NCBI RefSeq assembly: GCF_001713475.1
Contig: NZ_CP016499.1
Coordinates: forward strand, 2,294,001-2,358,000
Direction of reading: 5' to 3'
DNA length: 64,000 bases
DNA from: Agrobacterium sp. RAC06
GTDB lineage: Bacteria; Pseudomonadota; Alphaproteobacteria; Rhizobiales; Rhizobiaceae
Below are positions 8,579 to 17,155 of this stretch, piece after piece. The notes beneath the pieces are model-generated. The model saw nothing but the letters and a program-made list of their open reading frames with translations, searched no databases and was not told the DNA's origin. Position 1 is the first letter of the stretch; each line of letters opens with the position of its first letter. The translations under genes and the position numbers were made by a program.

Positions 8579-9481
8579 TTACGCGACGGCCCCCTCGCCT
8601 GCGTTTGGAGAGCTCTGCAGACCATGCAGATATTCGACCGCCCGCTGCGCATGAGCCGCGGCGCTGAATATGGCCCGTTTGTCCTCTTTCAGCACCTTGA
8701 GCCAGCTCTGAATATAGGCTGCATGATCGGCAGCGGGCTTCGGCGTCAAGGCGAGATCCGCACACAGGAACGCGGCACCCAGTTCGGCCACAAGCTCTTC
8801 GCGGGCATAACCTTCATCACCCCATTTCTTGCGCCCGAAGTCGCGGTTCAGGCGGTCTTCTCTTTTCGTCCAGTGGACAATCTCATGCGCAAGCGTCGCC
8901 GCGTGCGCCTCAGGGCTCCGGAAACTCTCGAAGAGAGGCATCTGCACATGATCGCTGCCGGCATTGTAGTAGGCTCGATTGCCGCCATGACGGATATCGG
9001 CACCCGTAGCGGCAAAGAACTGATCCACATGGGCAATACGCTGGACGGGATCCATCACCGGCTCCGGCCTCACATGATACTGCTCGGGCAGCCCCTCGAT
9101 CTGTTCGGTGTTGAAGACCGCGTAGGATTTCAGAAACGGAATCTGCTTCACCTCGTCGCCGGACTCCTCCTCGTCCTCTGCCCGGGGGATCGTCCCCGCA
9201 TAGACGACCATACTGCCCTTCTCACCCTTTCGCACATGGGCGCCGAGTTCATCGGCCTGGCGGAAGGTCATCCAGCAGGCCGATGAGTAACCCGCCTCAG
9301 TTGCCGCCGCCCACAGCATCAGTATATTGATGCCGCAATAGGGAAGTCCGTTGTGGCGCAGCGGTCTTGAGATCCGTTCGGCCGCGTTGCCGGCACTCCA
9401 GGGCTTCAGCCAGGTCAGTTCGCCCTTTTCGAGATCGGCAATGATCTTCGCCGTCACCTTCGCGTAAACATCGCTTCTCAT
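8579..9481 (-). CDS. ardC: ArdC-type antirestriction zincin
   Basis: A 300-residue protein of the ArdC/DUF1738 family. The N-terminal part (YAKVTAKIIADLEKGELTWLKPW) matches the ssDNA-binding ArdC-N domain. The C-terminal part carries the zincin motif HEIVH near residue 188 with downstream acidic residues in REELVAELGAAF. ArdC proteins bind single-stranded DNA and shield incoming plasmids from host restriction. The start at 9481 is preceded by the strong ribosome site AAGGAGAAGGGAC; an upstream in-frame ATG lacks one. It sits between the HTH gene and the sugar cluster. Its presence supports conjugative transfer of the element. Confidence 0.85.
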   Translation of the reverse strand: MRSDVYAKVTAKIIADLEKGELTWLKPWSAGNAAERISRPLRHNGLPYCGINILMLWAAATEAGYSSACWMTFRQADELGAHVRKGEKGSMVVYAGTIPRAEDEEESGDEVKQIPFLKSYAVFNTEQIEGLPEQYHVRPEPVMDPVQRIAHVDQFFAATGADIRHGGNRAYYNAGSDHVQMPLFESFRSPEAHAATLAHEIVHWTKREDRLNRDFGRKKWGDEGYAREELVAELGAAFLCADLALTPKPAADHAAYIQSWLKVLKEDKRAIFSAAAHAQRAVEYLHGLQSSPNAGEGAVA

Positions 9482-9910
9482 GTCCCTTCTCCTTTGATCG
9501 GGTTGCGCATGCAACCAATCTGCCCCTCTGGCGAAGAGCGGGGGGGAGCCCGTCCAGACCCAAAGGCGTCCGGGGTGGTGCGGGCGCAGGGGCTAAGAGC
9601 CCCGAGCCACGGCCCGGACGGCTTTGCCCGAAGGGTTCAAGGTCTTGACGGGTGATGGGGCGTCAGCCCCTTATTTGGAGAGAGGCCCAATGGCTCCGCA
9701 TTCTTCGAACGGTTTGATGCCTCGAGGAGAGCTTGAACACCGAGGGAGCACCGGAAGTAAACAATTTCGGCTCATGCCGACCGTGCGGCGACGAATGCGT
9801 CGACTTGGTGTCGCACCTCCGCCCTGTATTGCTCGGACAGGGTCAGGTGGAGGGAGGAACCGCCTGCCTGCATCTTCTCGGCAGGAAGCTCAAGTGTGCC
9901 GACTGCGACA

Positions 9911-9966
9911 TGTCGACGGAACGGCCGTTCGTCGACAGGAGCCAGCGGTATGTCGACATCGTCGAC
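9911..9966. repeat. Cluster of four GTCGAC palindromes with hairpin
   Basis: GTCGAC occurs four times (9912, 9931, 9952, 9961) within 55 bases. The first two form an imperfect 11-bp hairpin around GGCC, with one bulged G; the last two enclose the bases AT-C between TGTCGAC and GTCGACA. The arrangement looks like a repeated protein-binding site. No binding protein can be assigned. Confidence 0.4.
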
Positions 9967-10104
9967 AGATCCGTTCCTCAGAATGGCTCAGCCATCAGGA
10001 CGATCGCATCTAACGGAACGGCAGAAATCGGATCGGGAGCATCGCAAATGGCGTCTTGCCTGAACCCTGTACCGCCCGAACGACAGGCGTACCCACGAAG
10101 CGGT

Positions 10105-10116
10105 TGACTTTTGTCA
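10105..10116. promoter_or_regulatory. Putative operator upstream of SorC-type regulator
   Basis: TGAC-TTTT-GTCA is a perfect short palindrome overlapping a TTGACT -35-like hexamer at 10104-10109. A further TGTCAG lies at 10131-10136. Similar half-sites (TGTCAA, TTGACA) occur in the divergent region at 17055-17078, so this may be an autoregulatory site of the regulator encoded just downstream. Inference from sequence similarity. Confidence 0.35.
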
Positions 10117-10158
10117 GCGGTAGTGAATTATGTCAGAAGCACCTGACGAGTACATCAT

Positions 10159-11139
10159 ATGTCGATCCGCGCCACCGACCAAATCATTCACAAGGCCGCC
10201 TGGCTTTACTACACACATGGGCTCCGTCAGGACGAAGTGGCGCAAAGGCTGGAAATCTCCAGAGCCTCGGTTGCAATGTATCTTCGCCGAGCGCGCGAGA
10301 TGGGTATCGTTACGATCACCACCTCCTCGGAACTCTTTTCGGATGAAGTGCTGGCACGCGAACTTGAAGACGCAACGGGGCTGACGACCGTCTGGATAGT
10401 GCCGGAAGACCGTCAGGCCATGGATCCGGCGGCCGAAATGCCTGTCGTTGCCGCGTCCGTCTTCCTTGAGCTGATAAACAAGGGTGAGCGGGTGGGCGTA
10501 GCCTGGGGTCGCACTGTCTATCACATCGCCGACGTGATGCCCTTCGCTGACCTGCGCGGTGTAACTGTTGTCCAGCTCTGCGGCAATTTGGGAGCCCCAT
10601 ACTCCTATCGCCCAGACCAGTGCACCACGGAAATTGCCCGACGTTTGAATGCAGAGGGCATCAATTTTTACGCACCGCTGGTGCTCTCTTCGGAGCGACT
10701 GGCCGACGAGCTACGCGGCGAGCCGGTCATTCAGGAGCAGCTTGCCGCAATTTCCGACTGCCAGCTGGCGCTCTATTCCGTCGGGGGCATCGAGGCTGAC
10801 AGTCATCTCGTAAAATGCGGAGCTCTTTCGGCACAAGACATGCACGAAATGGGCGAACTGGGAGCAGCAGGCGTCATTGCCGGACAACTCATCGATCAGG
10901 ACGGCCGCTGGATGGATTGCGCCCATAATCGACGTTGCATCTCTGCAGATCTTGATTCCATCAGAGCGATCAAGAAACGAATGCTTGTCGTCCAGGAAGA
11001 CAACAAGTTCGAACCGCTCGTCGCTGCATTGAAGGGCGGCTTTGCTTCGCATCTGATCGTCACCACCTCGATGGCACGAAGGGTTCTGCAACACTGGAGC
11101 CGCGAGGGGCTCGGCAAGGTGGGTTCGGGCACGGCTTGA
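10159..11139 (+). CDS. SorC/LsrR-family sugar-binding transcriptional regulator
   Basis: A 326-residue protein with an N-terminal helix-turn-helix (residues 11-52; LRQDEVAQRLEISRASVAMYLRRARE) and a C-terminal sugar-phosphate-binding domain of the SorC type with GERVGVAWGRTVY and the later LYSVGGIEADSHL segment. SorC/LsrR regulators usually repress sugar operons until a phosphorylated sugar binds. It is the first gene of the catabolic cluster and is followed 59 bases later by the aldolase fusion. Its likely inducer is a product of the MtnK/MtnA steps, an inference. The ribosome site before the ATG is weak (GACGAG). Confidence 0.85.
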   Translation: MSIRATDQIIHKAAWLYYTHGLRQDEVAQRLEISRASVAMYLRRAREMGIVTITTSSELFSDEVLARELEDATGLTTVWIVPEDRQAMDPAAEMPVVAASVFLELINKGERVGVAWGRTVYHIADVMPFADLRGVTVVQLCGNLGAPYSYRPDQCTTEIARRLNAEGINFYAPLVLSSERLADELRGEPVIQEQLAAISDCQLALYSVGGIEADSHLVKCGALSAQDMHEMGELGAAGVIAGQLIDQDGRWMDCAHNRRCISADLDSIRAIKKRMLVVQEDNKFEPLVAALKGGFASHLIVTTSMARRVLQHWSREGLGKVGSGTA

Positions 11140-11198
11140 ACCCTTGGAGTTTGGGTCCACCGATGCCGGTCGGGCCGGTATATCGGGAGGTCAATATC

Positions 11199-13253
11199 AT
11201 GGAGAATCTCTGGCGCGACGACGAGGCGGAACGTTTCGTTGCAAGCTATGCTGCGAAGGGCGTCAATCGTGACCTGGCGCTACGCACCTACACGACACGT
11301 CTTCTTGGGGGGGAGCCGCGTCTCGTTCTGCACGGCGGCGGCAACACGTCCGTCAAGACCGAGGTGACCGATCTCGTTGGCGATACCCATGCCGTCCTCT
11401 GCGTCAAAGGCAGTGGCTGGGACATGGGCAGCATCGAACCGGCGGGCTTGCCGGCCGTAAAGCTCGCTTCACTGTTGAAGAGCCGCAGACTGGCGACGCT
11501 CTCCGACGAGAACATGGTGACGCTATTGCGCGCCAACCTGATTGACCCGGGTGCTCCCAATCCATCGGTGGAAGCACTTCTGCATGCCTTCCTGCCCCAC
11601 AAGTTCATCGACCACACCCATTCGACGGCGATCCTTGCGATTGCCGACCAGGCAGAGAGCCGGGAAATGAGCCGCCAACTGTTCGGCAGCAAGATGGGCT
11701 TCGTGCCATACATCATGCCAGGATTTGCCTTGGCAAAGGCGGCGGCTGAGGTATTCGACCAGGATCCCACAGTCGAGGGACTGATCCTCGACAAACACGG
11801 GATCTTCACCTTCGGCGATACGGCCCAAGAAGCCTACGACCGGATGATCCACTATGTCACCGTTGCCGAGGATCACGTCAGGAACAATGGTCGCAATCCC
11901 TTCACGCCGGCCAGTATCCCGACCGAACTCGCAAATGTGGGCGATATCGCACCGCTCCTGCGCGGTGCCGTCGCCGTTTCCAAAGGCGAAGGCCGCTACG
12001 ATCGCATGGTAAACGTGTTCCGCACCTCGCCGCAGATCCTGGACTTCGTCAATGCAGCCGAAGTCGTCGACATGGCCGCCAGAGGGGTATCCACCCCAGA
12101 CCTCTCGATCCGCATAAAGACCGGCCCAATGGTGCTGCCCGCACCTTCCAGGGACGACACCCCCGGTTACCGCGCTGTAATCAACGAGAGGGTTGCCGCC
12201 TTCGCTGCTGACTATACAGAGTATTTCCGCAGCAATGACGCCCGCGACGACGTCGTGCGCATCATGCTCGATCCCATGCCACGCCTGACGCTTGTGCCGG
12301 GCCTTGGCATGTTCGGCCATGGCCGAACCTTCAAGGATGCAACAATCGCGGCGGATGTCGGCGAGATGTGGATCGAGGCAGCACGCGACGCAGAAGCTTT
12401 GGGGCGCTTCGAGCCAGTGAGCAGGCCCGATCTTTTCGACCTCGAATACTGGTCGCTGGAACAGGCAAAGCTCGCCGGCGCCAAGCCAAAACCCTTTACG
12501 GGCCAGGTCGCCGTGGTCACCGGTGGAGCCGGAGCCATCGGTGCGGCCATCGTAAAGGCATTTGCAGCCGAGGGCGCCCATGTCGTGGCGCTCGATCTCG
12601 ATGGCGACAAGGCGGCGGCGACAGCCAGGTCCGCTGGAAACAGCTCGATTGGCATCGCCTGCGACATCACCGATCCTATCTCCGTGCGTGCCGCCTTCGA
12701 CACGACGGTCGCCACCTTTGGGGGCGTCGACATCGTGGTATCGAATGCCGGTGCGGCATGGGAAAGCCCGATCGCCACCATGGATGATGCGCTGCTCCGC
12801 CGGAGCTTCGAACTGAACTTCTTCGCTCATCAGACGGTGGCACAGAATGCGGTGCGCATCATGAAGGCGCAACAGACCGGGGGTGTGCTTCTGTTCAATG
12901 CCTCCAAGCAGGCGGTCAATCCGGGAGCCAAATTCGGTGCATACGGGCTGCCGAAGGCTGCCACACTGTTCCTGTCCCGCCAGTACGCGCTTGAGCATGG
13001 AGCAGACAACATCCGGGTGAACGCCGTGAATGCGGATCGCATCCGCTCTGGTCTGCTCAACGACGAGATGATCGCCAACCGTGCTGCCGCCCGTGGCCTT
13101 TCCGTAAAGGAATACATGGGAGGCAACCTGCTCGGCCTGGAAGTCACGGCCGAGGATGTGGCACGAGCATTCGTACACCACGCACTCGCCGAACGCACGA
13201 CCGCCGATGTCACCACTGTCGACGGCGGCAACATCGCAGCGGCGATGCGCTGA
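11199..13253 (+). CDS. Bifunctional class II aldolase / short-chain dehydrogenase (RhaD/YuxG type)
   Basis: A 684-residue fusion. The N-terminal 430 residues are a class II aldolase/adducin domain (LVLHGGGNTSVKT near 40, HTHSTAIL near 143 giving metal-binding His, and LDKHGIFTFGD near 205). Residues about 435-684 are a short-chain dehydrogenase with the NAD-binding GGAGAIGAA motif, NAG and the active-site triad region YGLPKAA. Related enzymes cleave rhamnulose- or fuculose-1-phosphate to DHAP plus lactaldehyde and then oxidise or reduce the aldehyde. Here, beside mtnK and mtnA, the likely substrate is 5-methylthioribulose-1-phosphate or 5-deoxyribulose-1-phosphate, as in the DHAP shunt. The start at 11199 follows a GGGAGG ribosome site. 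Confidence 0.85.
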   Translation: MENLWRDDEAERFVASYAAKGVNRDLALRTYTTRLLGGEPRLVLHGGGNTSVKTEVTDLVGDTHAVLCVKGSGWDMGSIEPAGLPAVKLASLLKSRRLATLSDENMVTLLRANLIDPGAPNPSVEALLHAFLPHKFIDHTHSTAILAIADQAESREMSRQLFGSKMGFVPYIMPGFALAKAAAEVFDQDPTVEGLILDKHGIFTFGDTAQEAYDRMIHYVTVAEDHVRNNGRNPFTPASIPTELANVGDIAPLLRGAVAVSKGEGRYDRMVNVFRTSPQILDFVNAAEVVDMAARGVSTPDLSIRIKTGPMVLPAPSRDDTPGYRAVINERVAAFAADYTEYFRSNDARDDVVRIMLDPMPRLTLVPGLGMFGHGRTFKDATIAADVGEMWIEAARDAEALGRFEPVSRPDLFDLEYWSLEQAKLAGAKPKPFTGQVAVVTGGAGAIGAAIVKAFAAEGAHVVALDLDGDKAAATARSAGNSSIGIACDITDPISVRAAFDTTVATFGGVDIVVSNAGAAWESPIATMDDALLRRSFELNFFAHQTVAQNAVRIMKAQQTGGVLLFNASKQAVNPGAKFGAYGLPKAATLFLSRQYALEHGADNIRVNAVNADRIRSGLLNDEMIANRAAARGLSVKEYMGGNLLGLEVTAEDVARAFVHHALAERTTADVTTVDGGNIAAAMR

Positions 13254-13304
13254 CCTTCCGAACGGATCGGGCATTTGCCCGATTTGCTTCGCCACCTAAA
13301 ACAA

Positions 13305-13331
13305 AAGGGGCGGTCCGCCGGACCGCCCCTT
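13305..13331. terminator. Bidirectional terminator between convergent genes
   Basis: A perfect 12-bp stem (AAGGGGCGGTCC / GGACCGCCCCTT) with loop GCC, with A-rich sequence to the left and TTCTTC to the right. It lies between the stop of the aldolase fusion and the stop of the convergent binding-protein gene and can serve both. Confidence 0.85.
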
Positions 13332-13353
13332 CTTCATGGCGATGGACAGGAAT

Positions 13354-14397
13354 TCAAGGCTTGGGCATCCAATCCGGCATAGCGACATCTGCATGCGCGA
13401 ATTGCGGCAGCTTCGCACCCAGTTCTTCCATATTCTTGATGTCCTGCTCGTTCAGGTCCTTCTGCGTGATGAGCGTTGGCGGCACGATGACCTGCTTGCC
13501 CGGATCTTCTCCGGCCAGCAGCATGGCAAGTGTCCGCACGGAAACCTGGCCGACGACCGCCGGGTTTGTCGCGGCGGTCGCAACCCAGGCGGAGCCCGGC
13601 TCGCGCATCGCGGCGATGTCGGAGGTCGAGATATCGGCGGAATAGATCTTCACGCTGGAGGACATACCCGCTTCGTCGACGGCGATCTTCACACCCTTGG
13701 CGAACTCATCATAAGGCGCGAACATCACGGTAATGTCGGGATTGGCCGAGATGACCGAACGGGCCTGGTTGGCGACCGAATTCGCAATCGGGTTGTCCAT
13801 CGTGCCGAACTGGGCCGCTTCGTTGATACCCGGATACTTGGCCTTGAATTCTTTCCATGTCTCATCGCGGCGGTCGAGTGGCGCAATGCCGGCGACGTAA
13901 ACATAGCCGGCCTTGAAGCTCTCACCATTGTCCTTCACAGCCTCCTCAAGCGCCAGGCGGGCCAGATCCCGGTCGGACTGTTCGACCTGCGGGATCATAT
14001 CGTTTTCGACATTCACATCAAAGGCAACGACCTTGATGCCAGCGTCGACTGCACGCTGAGCAGCTTCCTTCATCGACTCCGTGAGCCCGTGCTGGATGAT
14101 AATGCCCTGCACGCCAAGCGCGATCGCCTGATCCACCATATCGGCCTGGAGGGCCGCGTCCTGCCGGCTGTCAAGGACCTGAAGCTGGACACCGAGCGCC
14201 TTGGCCTGCGCCTCCACCCCGGCGAGGTATGACTGGAAGAAGTCGCCTGTCGACAGGTAGCGCACGAGCGCGATCTTGACGTCACCGGGGTTGTCGAACG
14301 GCTTGGGCATATCGGCTGCAAAGGATGGTGCCACGAATGTCGTTGCAGCCATCAGTCCGAGCGTCATCCTGCCGAGAGTCCTTCGTGTAAAATGCAT
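13354..14397 (-). CDS. Sugar ABC transporter, periplasmic binding protein
   Basis: A 347-residue protein of the ribose/galactose-type binding family (Peripla_BP_4). A signal peptide is evident (MHFTRRTLGRMTLGLMAAT then FVAPSFAA, cleavage near residue 28). KIALVRYLSTGDFFQSYLAGVEAQAKALG is the typical first strand and helix, and GVQGIIIQHG and KVVAFDVN follow. It would deliver a pentose-like sugar to the permease and ATPase encoded next. The start at 14397 has the ribosome site GGAGGAG; upstream in-frame ATGs do not. Gene context points to methylthioribose or deoxyribose as ligand, by inference. Confidence 0.85.
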   Translation of the reverse strand: MHFTRRTLGRMTLGLMAATTFVAPSFAADMPKPFDNPGDVKIALVRYLSTGDFFQSYLAGVEAQAKALGVQLQVLDSRQDAALQADMVDQAIALGVQGIIIQHGLTESMKEAAQRAVDAGIKVVAFDVNVENDMIPQVEQSDRDLARLALEEAVKDNGESFKAGYVYVAGIAPLDRRDETWKEFKAKYPGINEAAQFGTMDNPIANSVANQARSVISANPDITVMFAPYDEFAKGVKIAVDEAGMSSSVKIYSADISTSDIAAMREPGSAWVATAATNPAVVGQVSVRTLAMLLAGEDPGKQVIVPPTLITQKDLNEQDIKNMEELGAKLPQFAHADVAMPDWMPKP

Positions 14398-14446
14398 TTC
14401 GGTCTCCTCCACTTTGAACATTGACTTTTCGCCGAGACCTCCCGTC

Positions 14447-15496
14447 TCAGCGTTTGCCTCTTTTCGAGAGCGCAAAGGTGAAAATCAGGGCTATGACAAG
14501 CACTGCGCCCTTGACGAAATCCTGCGTGTAATAGGGCGCGTTCATCATCGTCAGACCCTGCAGAAGGATGCCGACGAACAGCGCGCCGATGGCGGTGCCG
14601 AATGCATTCGGCTTGGCGGCCCCCAGTACCGCAAAGCCGATGAGGGCGGCGGCCACAGCATCCAGAAGCAGATTGTTGCCCGAGGCTATGTCTCCGCGAC
14701 CGAGACGAGCGGCAAGCAGGATTCCGCCAATCGAAGCGAAAACGCCGGAGATCATATAGGCTGTGATCTTGTAGGCATTCACCGGCGCACCGGCCAGACT
14801 GGCCGCACGCTCGTTGGAGCCAACTGCATACATCATGCGGCCGAAACGGGTGTATTCGAGGAAGAACCAGATGACGATCGCCAGCACGATCAGAACGACC
14901 ACCGAGACCGGAACGAGGTTTGGCAGGATCAGATCGAACCGATGGCGGCCGAGCGCCAGGAATGCCGGACTGAAAGCGCCGGTCGCTGTTGAACCGTCAG
15001 GAAGTGTCATGCCAGCTGCGATCGAGCGGCCCTCGGTCGGAATGCGCTGAAGCCCCAGAAGCAGGAACATCATGCCGAGCGTCGCCAAGAGGTCCGGTAC
15101 CCGCATGTAGACGATGATCAGGCCGTTGATGAGGCCAACAGCCATGCCGACAGCAAGGCAGACAAGTGTCGCGGTCAAGGCATCGCCACCCAGCACCACC
15201 ATCACATAAGAGGAGGCCATCATGGCTGTCGTGGCGACAGAGCCGATCGAAAGATCGAAGCCGCCGACCACAAGCGTGGCCGTTACGCCAAGCGCCAGGA
15301 TCCCCGTGATCGACACCGATTGCAGGATGAAGACCGCACTCTGAGGCGAGGCAAAGCCCCCGGTAACCAGAGAGAAATAGAGGACCATTCCTGCGAGAAG
15401 AACAAGAAAGCCGTATTTGATCGCCGCTTCACGTATGTTCAGACCGGCCGGTGGAACGACGCCGGTGGTGGCGGATTTGCTCTCTTCATTCATCAT
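14447..15496 (-). CDS. Sugar ABC transporter permease (RbsC type)
   Basis: A 349-residue inner-membrane protein with about eight to ten hydrophobic segments and the ribose-permease signature VVGGFDLSIGSVATTAMMAS around residues 75-95, plus GRGDIASGNNLLLDAVAAALIG near 265-287. It forms the channel of the importer. Its ATG overlaps the stop of the ATPase gene by four bases, so the two are translationally coupled. The only permease of the cassette, it probably acts as a homodimer, as is usual for this family. Confidence 0.9.
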   Translation of the reverse strand: MMNEESKSATTGVVPPAGLNIREAAIKYGFLVLLAGMVLYFSLVTGGFASPQSAVFILQSVSITGILALGVTATLVVGGFDLSIGSVATTAMMASSYVMVVLGGDALTATLVCLAVGMAVGLINGLIIVYMRVPDLLATLGMMFLLLGLQRIPTEGRSIAAGMTLPDGSTATGAFSPAFLALGRHRFDLILPNLVPVSVVVLIVLAIVIWFFLEYTRFGRMMYAVGSNERAASLAGAPVNAYKITAYMISGVFASIGGILLAARLGRGDIASGNNLLLDAVAAALIGFAVLGAAKPNAFGTAIGALFVGILLQGLTMMNAPYYTQDFVKGAVLVIALIFTFALSKRGKR

Positions 15497-17010
15497 CTTG
15501 CGCTCACCTGTTGATAGGAATTTCCGGCGATCTCGGATAGCAGCCGCTCGACATCGATGTCTGTATTGCGGTGCTCGCCAACGATGGTCTGTTCCGACAT
15601 CACCAGGATGCGATCGGCGACCTCGAAGGCTTCGTCGAGTTCCGTCAGGAAAAGAATGGTAGATCGGCCCGCGGCGGAAGCGCGAAGCTTGTCGCCAATG
15701 TCCCGGCGCGCGGCAATGTCGACACCCTGGAAGGGCTCATCGAGGATCAGCAGGCGTGACGGTTCGGATAGCCAGCGGCCGACCATGACCTTCTGCTGAT
15801 TGCCGCCTGACAGCGTCTGCATCTCGTCGCGCTCACTTCGGCAAACAACGCCCAGATCGGCGATCTGCTGTCGCGCCTTTGCTCTCTCCGCCCGACGGCT
15901 GGCAACACCCAGGGAGGAAAGGCGTCGCAGGAACGGCAGGCTGATATTCTCATAGATATTGAAATCCGGCACGATGCCGCTGATCGCCCGGTCCTTGGCA
16001 ACAAGGAAAACGCCGCGCGCAATGGCCTGTCTTGTTGTCCTTGGCGCGTAACGCGTGCCGTCGAGTGTCATCTCGCCGGCGGCCGGTGTGCGGGCGCCGA
16101 AAAGTGTCTCGGCGAGCGCGCTCTTGCCGACGCCAACGAGCCCCGTGACCGCGACGATCTCTCCATCACCGAGGTCAAAATCGAATGGACGTGTCTGCGA
16201 AGAAAGCTTCAGTCCGCGAACGCTAAAGACCGGACGGCCCGCTGCACGCACGGCAACGTCGCCAGCGGCGACCTTTCGTCCGAGCATCGCGTTCACTGCG
16301 CCCTCATAGTCCAGGTCCGGACCTTCAAAACGGCCAGTAATGCGGCCGTCGCGCAGCGCCAGAATGCTGTCAGCAAGGCGACGAATATCTGACATGCGAT
16401 GGGAAATGTAGAGAATGGCGACGCCACGCTCTTTCAGCCGATCGACAAGCTCGAACAGGCGGTCGGCCTCGGCGCTCGATAGCGACGAGGTGGGCTCGTC
16501 GAGGATCAGAACCCGCGGCTCATGGGCCATTGCCCTTGCAATCGCCACCATTTGACGGTCCGCGAGGGTCAGGTCGTTGATGCTCGCGGAAAGATCGATC
16601 GAAAGACCCATGCGTTGTGCGACGGCCGCAGCCTCGCGGCGTACCCGGCGCGGATTGAAGAACAATCTGGCGCCGCGTCCATTCAGCCGGTCAAGAGTAA
16701 GGTTGGTCGCAACATCAAGGTCGGCAACAACGCCGTCATTGATGTTCTGGTGCACGGTAACCACCCCTGCCCGGATCGCCTCGGCTGGCGTAGCTGGCTC
16801 GAAAGCAGCTCCCGAAAGCGTGATGGTGCCTGCGTCCCGCGTGTAGACACCGGAGAGAATCCGCACGAGCGTGGATTTGCCGGCACCGTTGGCACCCATC
16901 AAGACCGTTACCGCGCCAGCCTTGAGCTCGAGATCCAACCCCTGGAGCACCGGCACCTGGCCAAACGATTTGCGCACGCCCTCCACGCGAAACACTGCGA
17001 TTTCACCCAT
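15493..17010 (-). CDS. Sugar ABC transporter ATPase with two ABC domains (RbsA type)
   Basis: A 505-residue protein with two nucleotide-binding domains. The first has Walker A GANGAGKST (about 38-46) and Walker B RVLILDEPTSSLS. The second has the looser Walker A GLVGVGKSAL, signature LSGGNQQKV and ILDEPFQGVD. The first domain lacks a clean LSGGQ (LTLADRQMVAIARA), which is normal for this family. It powers import by the adjacent permease and binding protein. It is transcribed divergently from mtnK with the operator region 17055-17078 between them. Confidence 0.92.
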   Translation of the reverse strand: MGEIAVFRVEGVRKSFGQVPVLQGLDLELKAGAVTVLMGANGAGKSTLVRILSGVYTRDAGTITLSGAAFEPATPAEAIRAGVVTVHQNINDGVVADLDVATNLTLDRLNGRGARLFFNPRRVRREAAAVAQRMGLSIDLSASINDLTLADRQMVAIARAMAHEPRVLILDEPTSSLSSAEADRLFELVDRLKERGVAILYISHRMSDIRRLADSILALRDGRITGRFEGPDLDYEGAVNAMLGRKVAAGDVAVRAAGRPVFSVRGLKLSSQTRPFDFDLGDGEIVAVTGLVGVGKSALAETLFGARTPAAGEMTLDGTRYAPRTTRQAIARGVFLVAKDRAISGIVPDFNIYENISLPFLRRLSSLGVASRRAERAKARQQIADLGVVCRSERDEMQTLSGGNQQKVMVGRWLSEPSRLLILDEPFQGVDIAARRDIGDKLRASAAGRSTILFLTELDEAFEVADRILVMSEQTIVGEHRNTDIDVERLLSEIAGNSYQQVSAR

Positions 17011-17054
17011 GCATTCCTCCCATTGGCATCACGTTAGGATAGCCATTCATCAAA

Positions 17055-17078
17055 TGTCAAGGCCGTTGACAATTGACA
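17055..17078. promoter_or_regulatory. Divergent operator/promoter between transporter and mtnK
   Basis: TGTCAA-GGCCG-TTGACA is a perfect inverted repeat at 17055-17071, followed by another TTGACA at 17073-17078. Read on either strand it also supplies a consensus -35 hexamer, with weaker -10 sequences downstream. A repressor bound here could control the transporter and catabolic operons together. The SorC-type regulator at 10159 is the obvious candidate. Confidence 0.5.
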
Positions 17079-17155
17079 GAATCTCGCCTTAGCTTTGCGC
17101 AAAGACAGCATGGAGCATGCGGTGGAGGCCGCCCCGTGCACAGGAGGAGATTGCC

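Larger units (their letters stand above)
9482..10158. other. Gene-free GC-rich stretch before the sugar regulator
   Basis: No supportable coding sequence. The left part is GC-rich and repetitive in short G/C runs. It holds the GTCGAC cluster at 9911-9966 and, at its right end, the putative operator of the SorC-type regulator (10105-10116). Confidence 0.5.

Noticed and set aside
9733..10107. Rightward 124-residue frame over the GTCGAC cluster
   Set aside because: It has no ribosome site or motif and covers the repeat-rich region upstream of the regulator.
11523..13295. 590-residue open frame antisense to the aldolase fusion
   Set aside because: It is composed of Cys/His/Gly-rich low-similarity sequence typical of the reverse frame and would run through the terminator region at its start.
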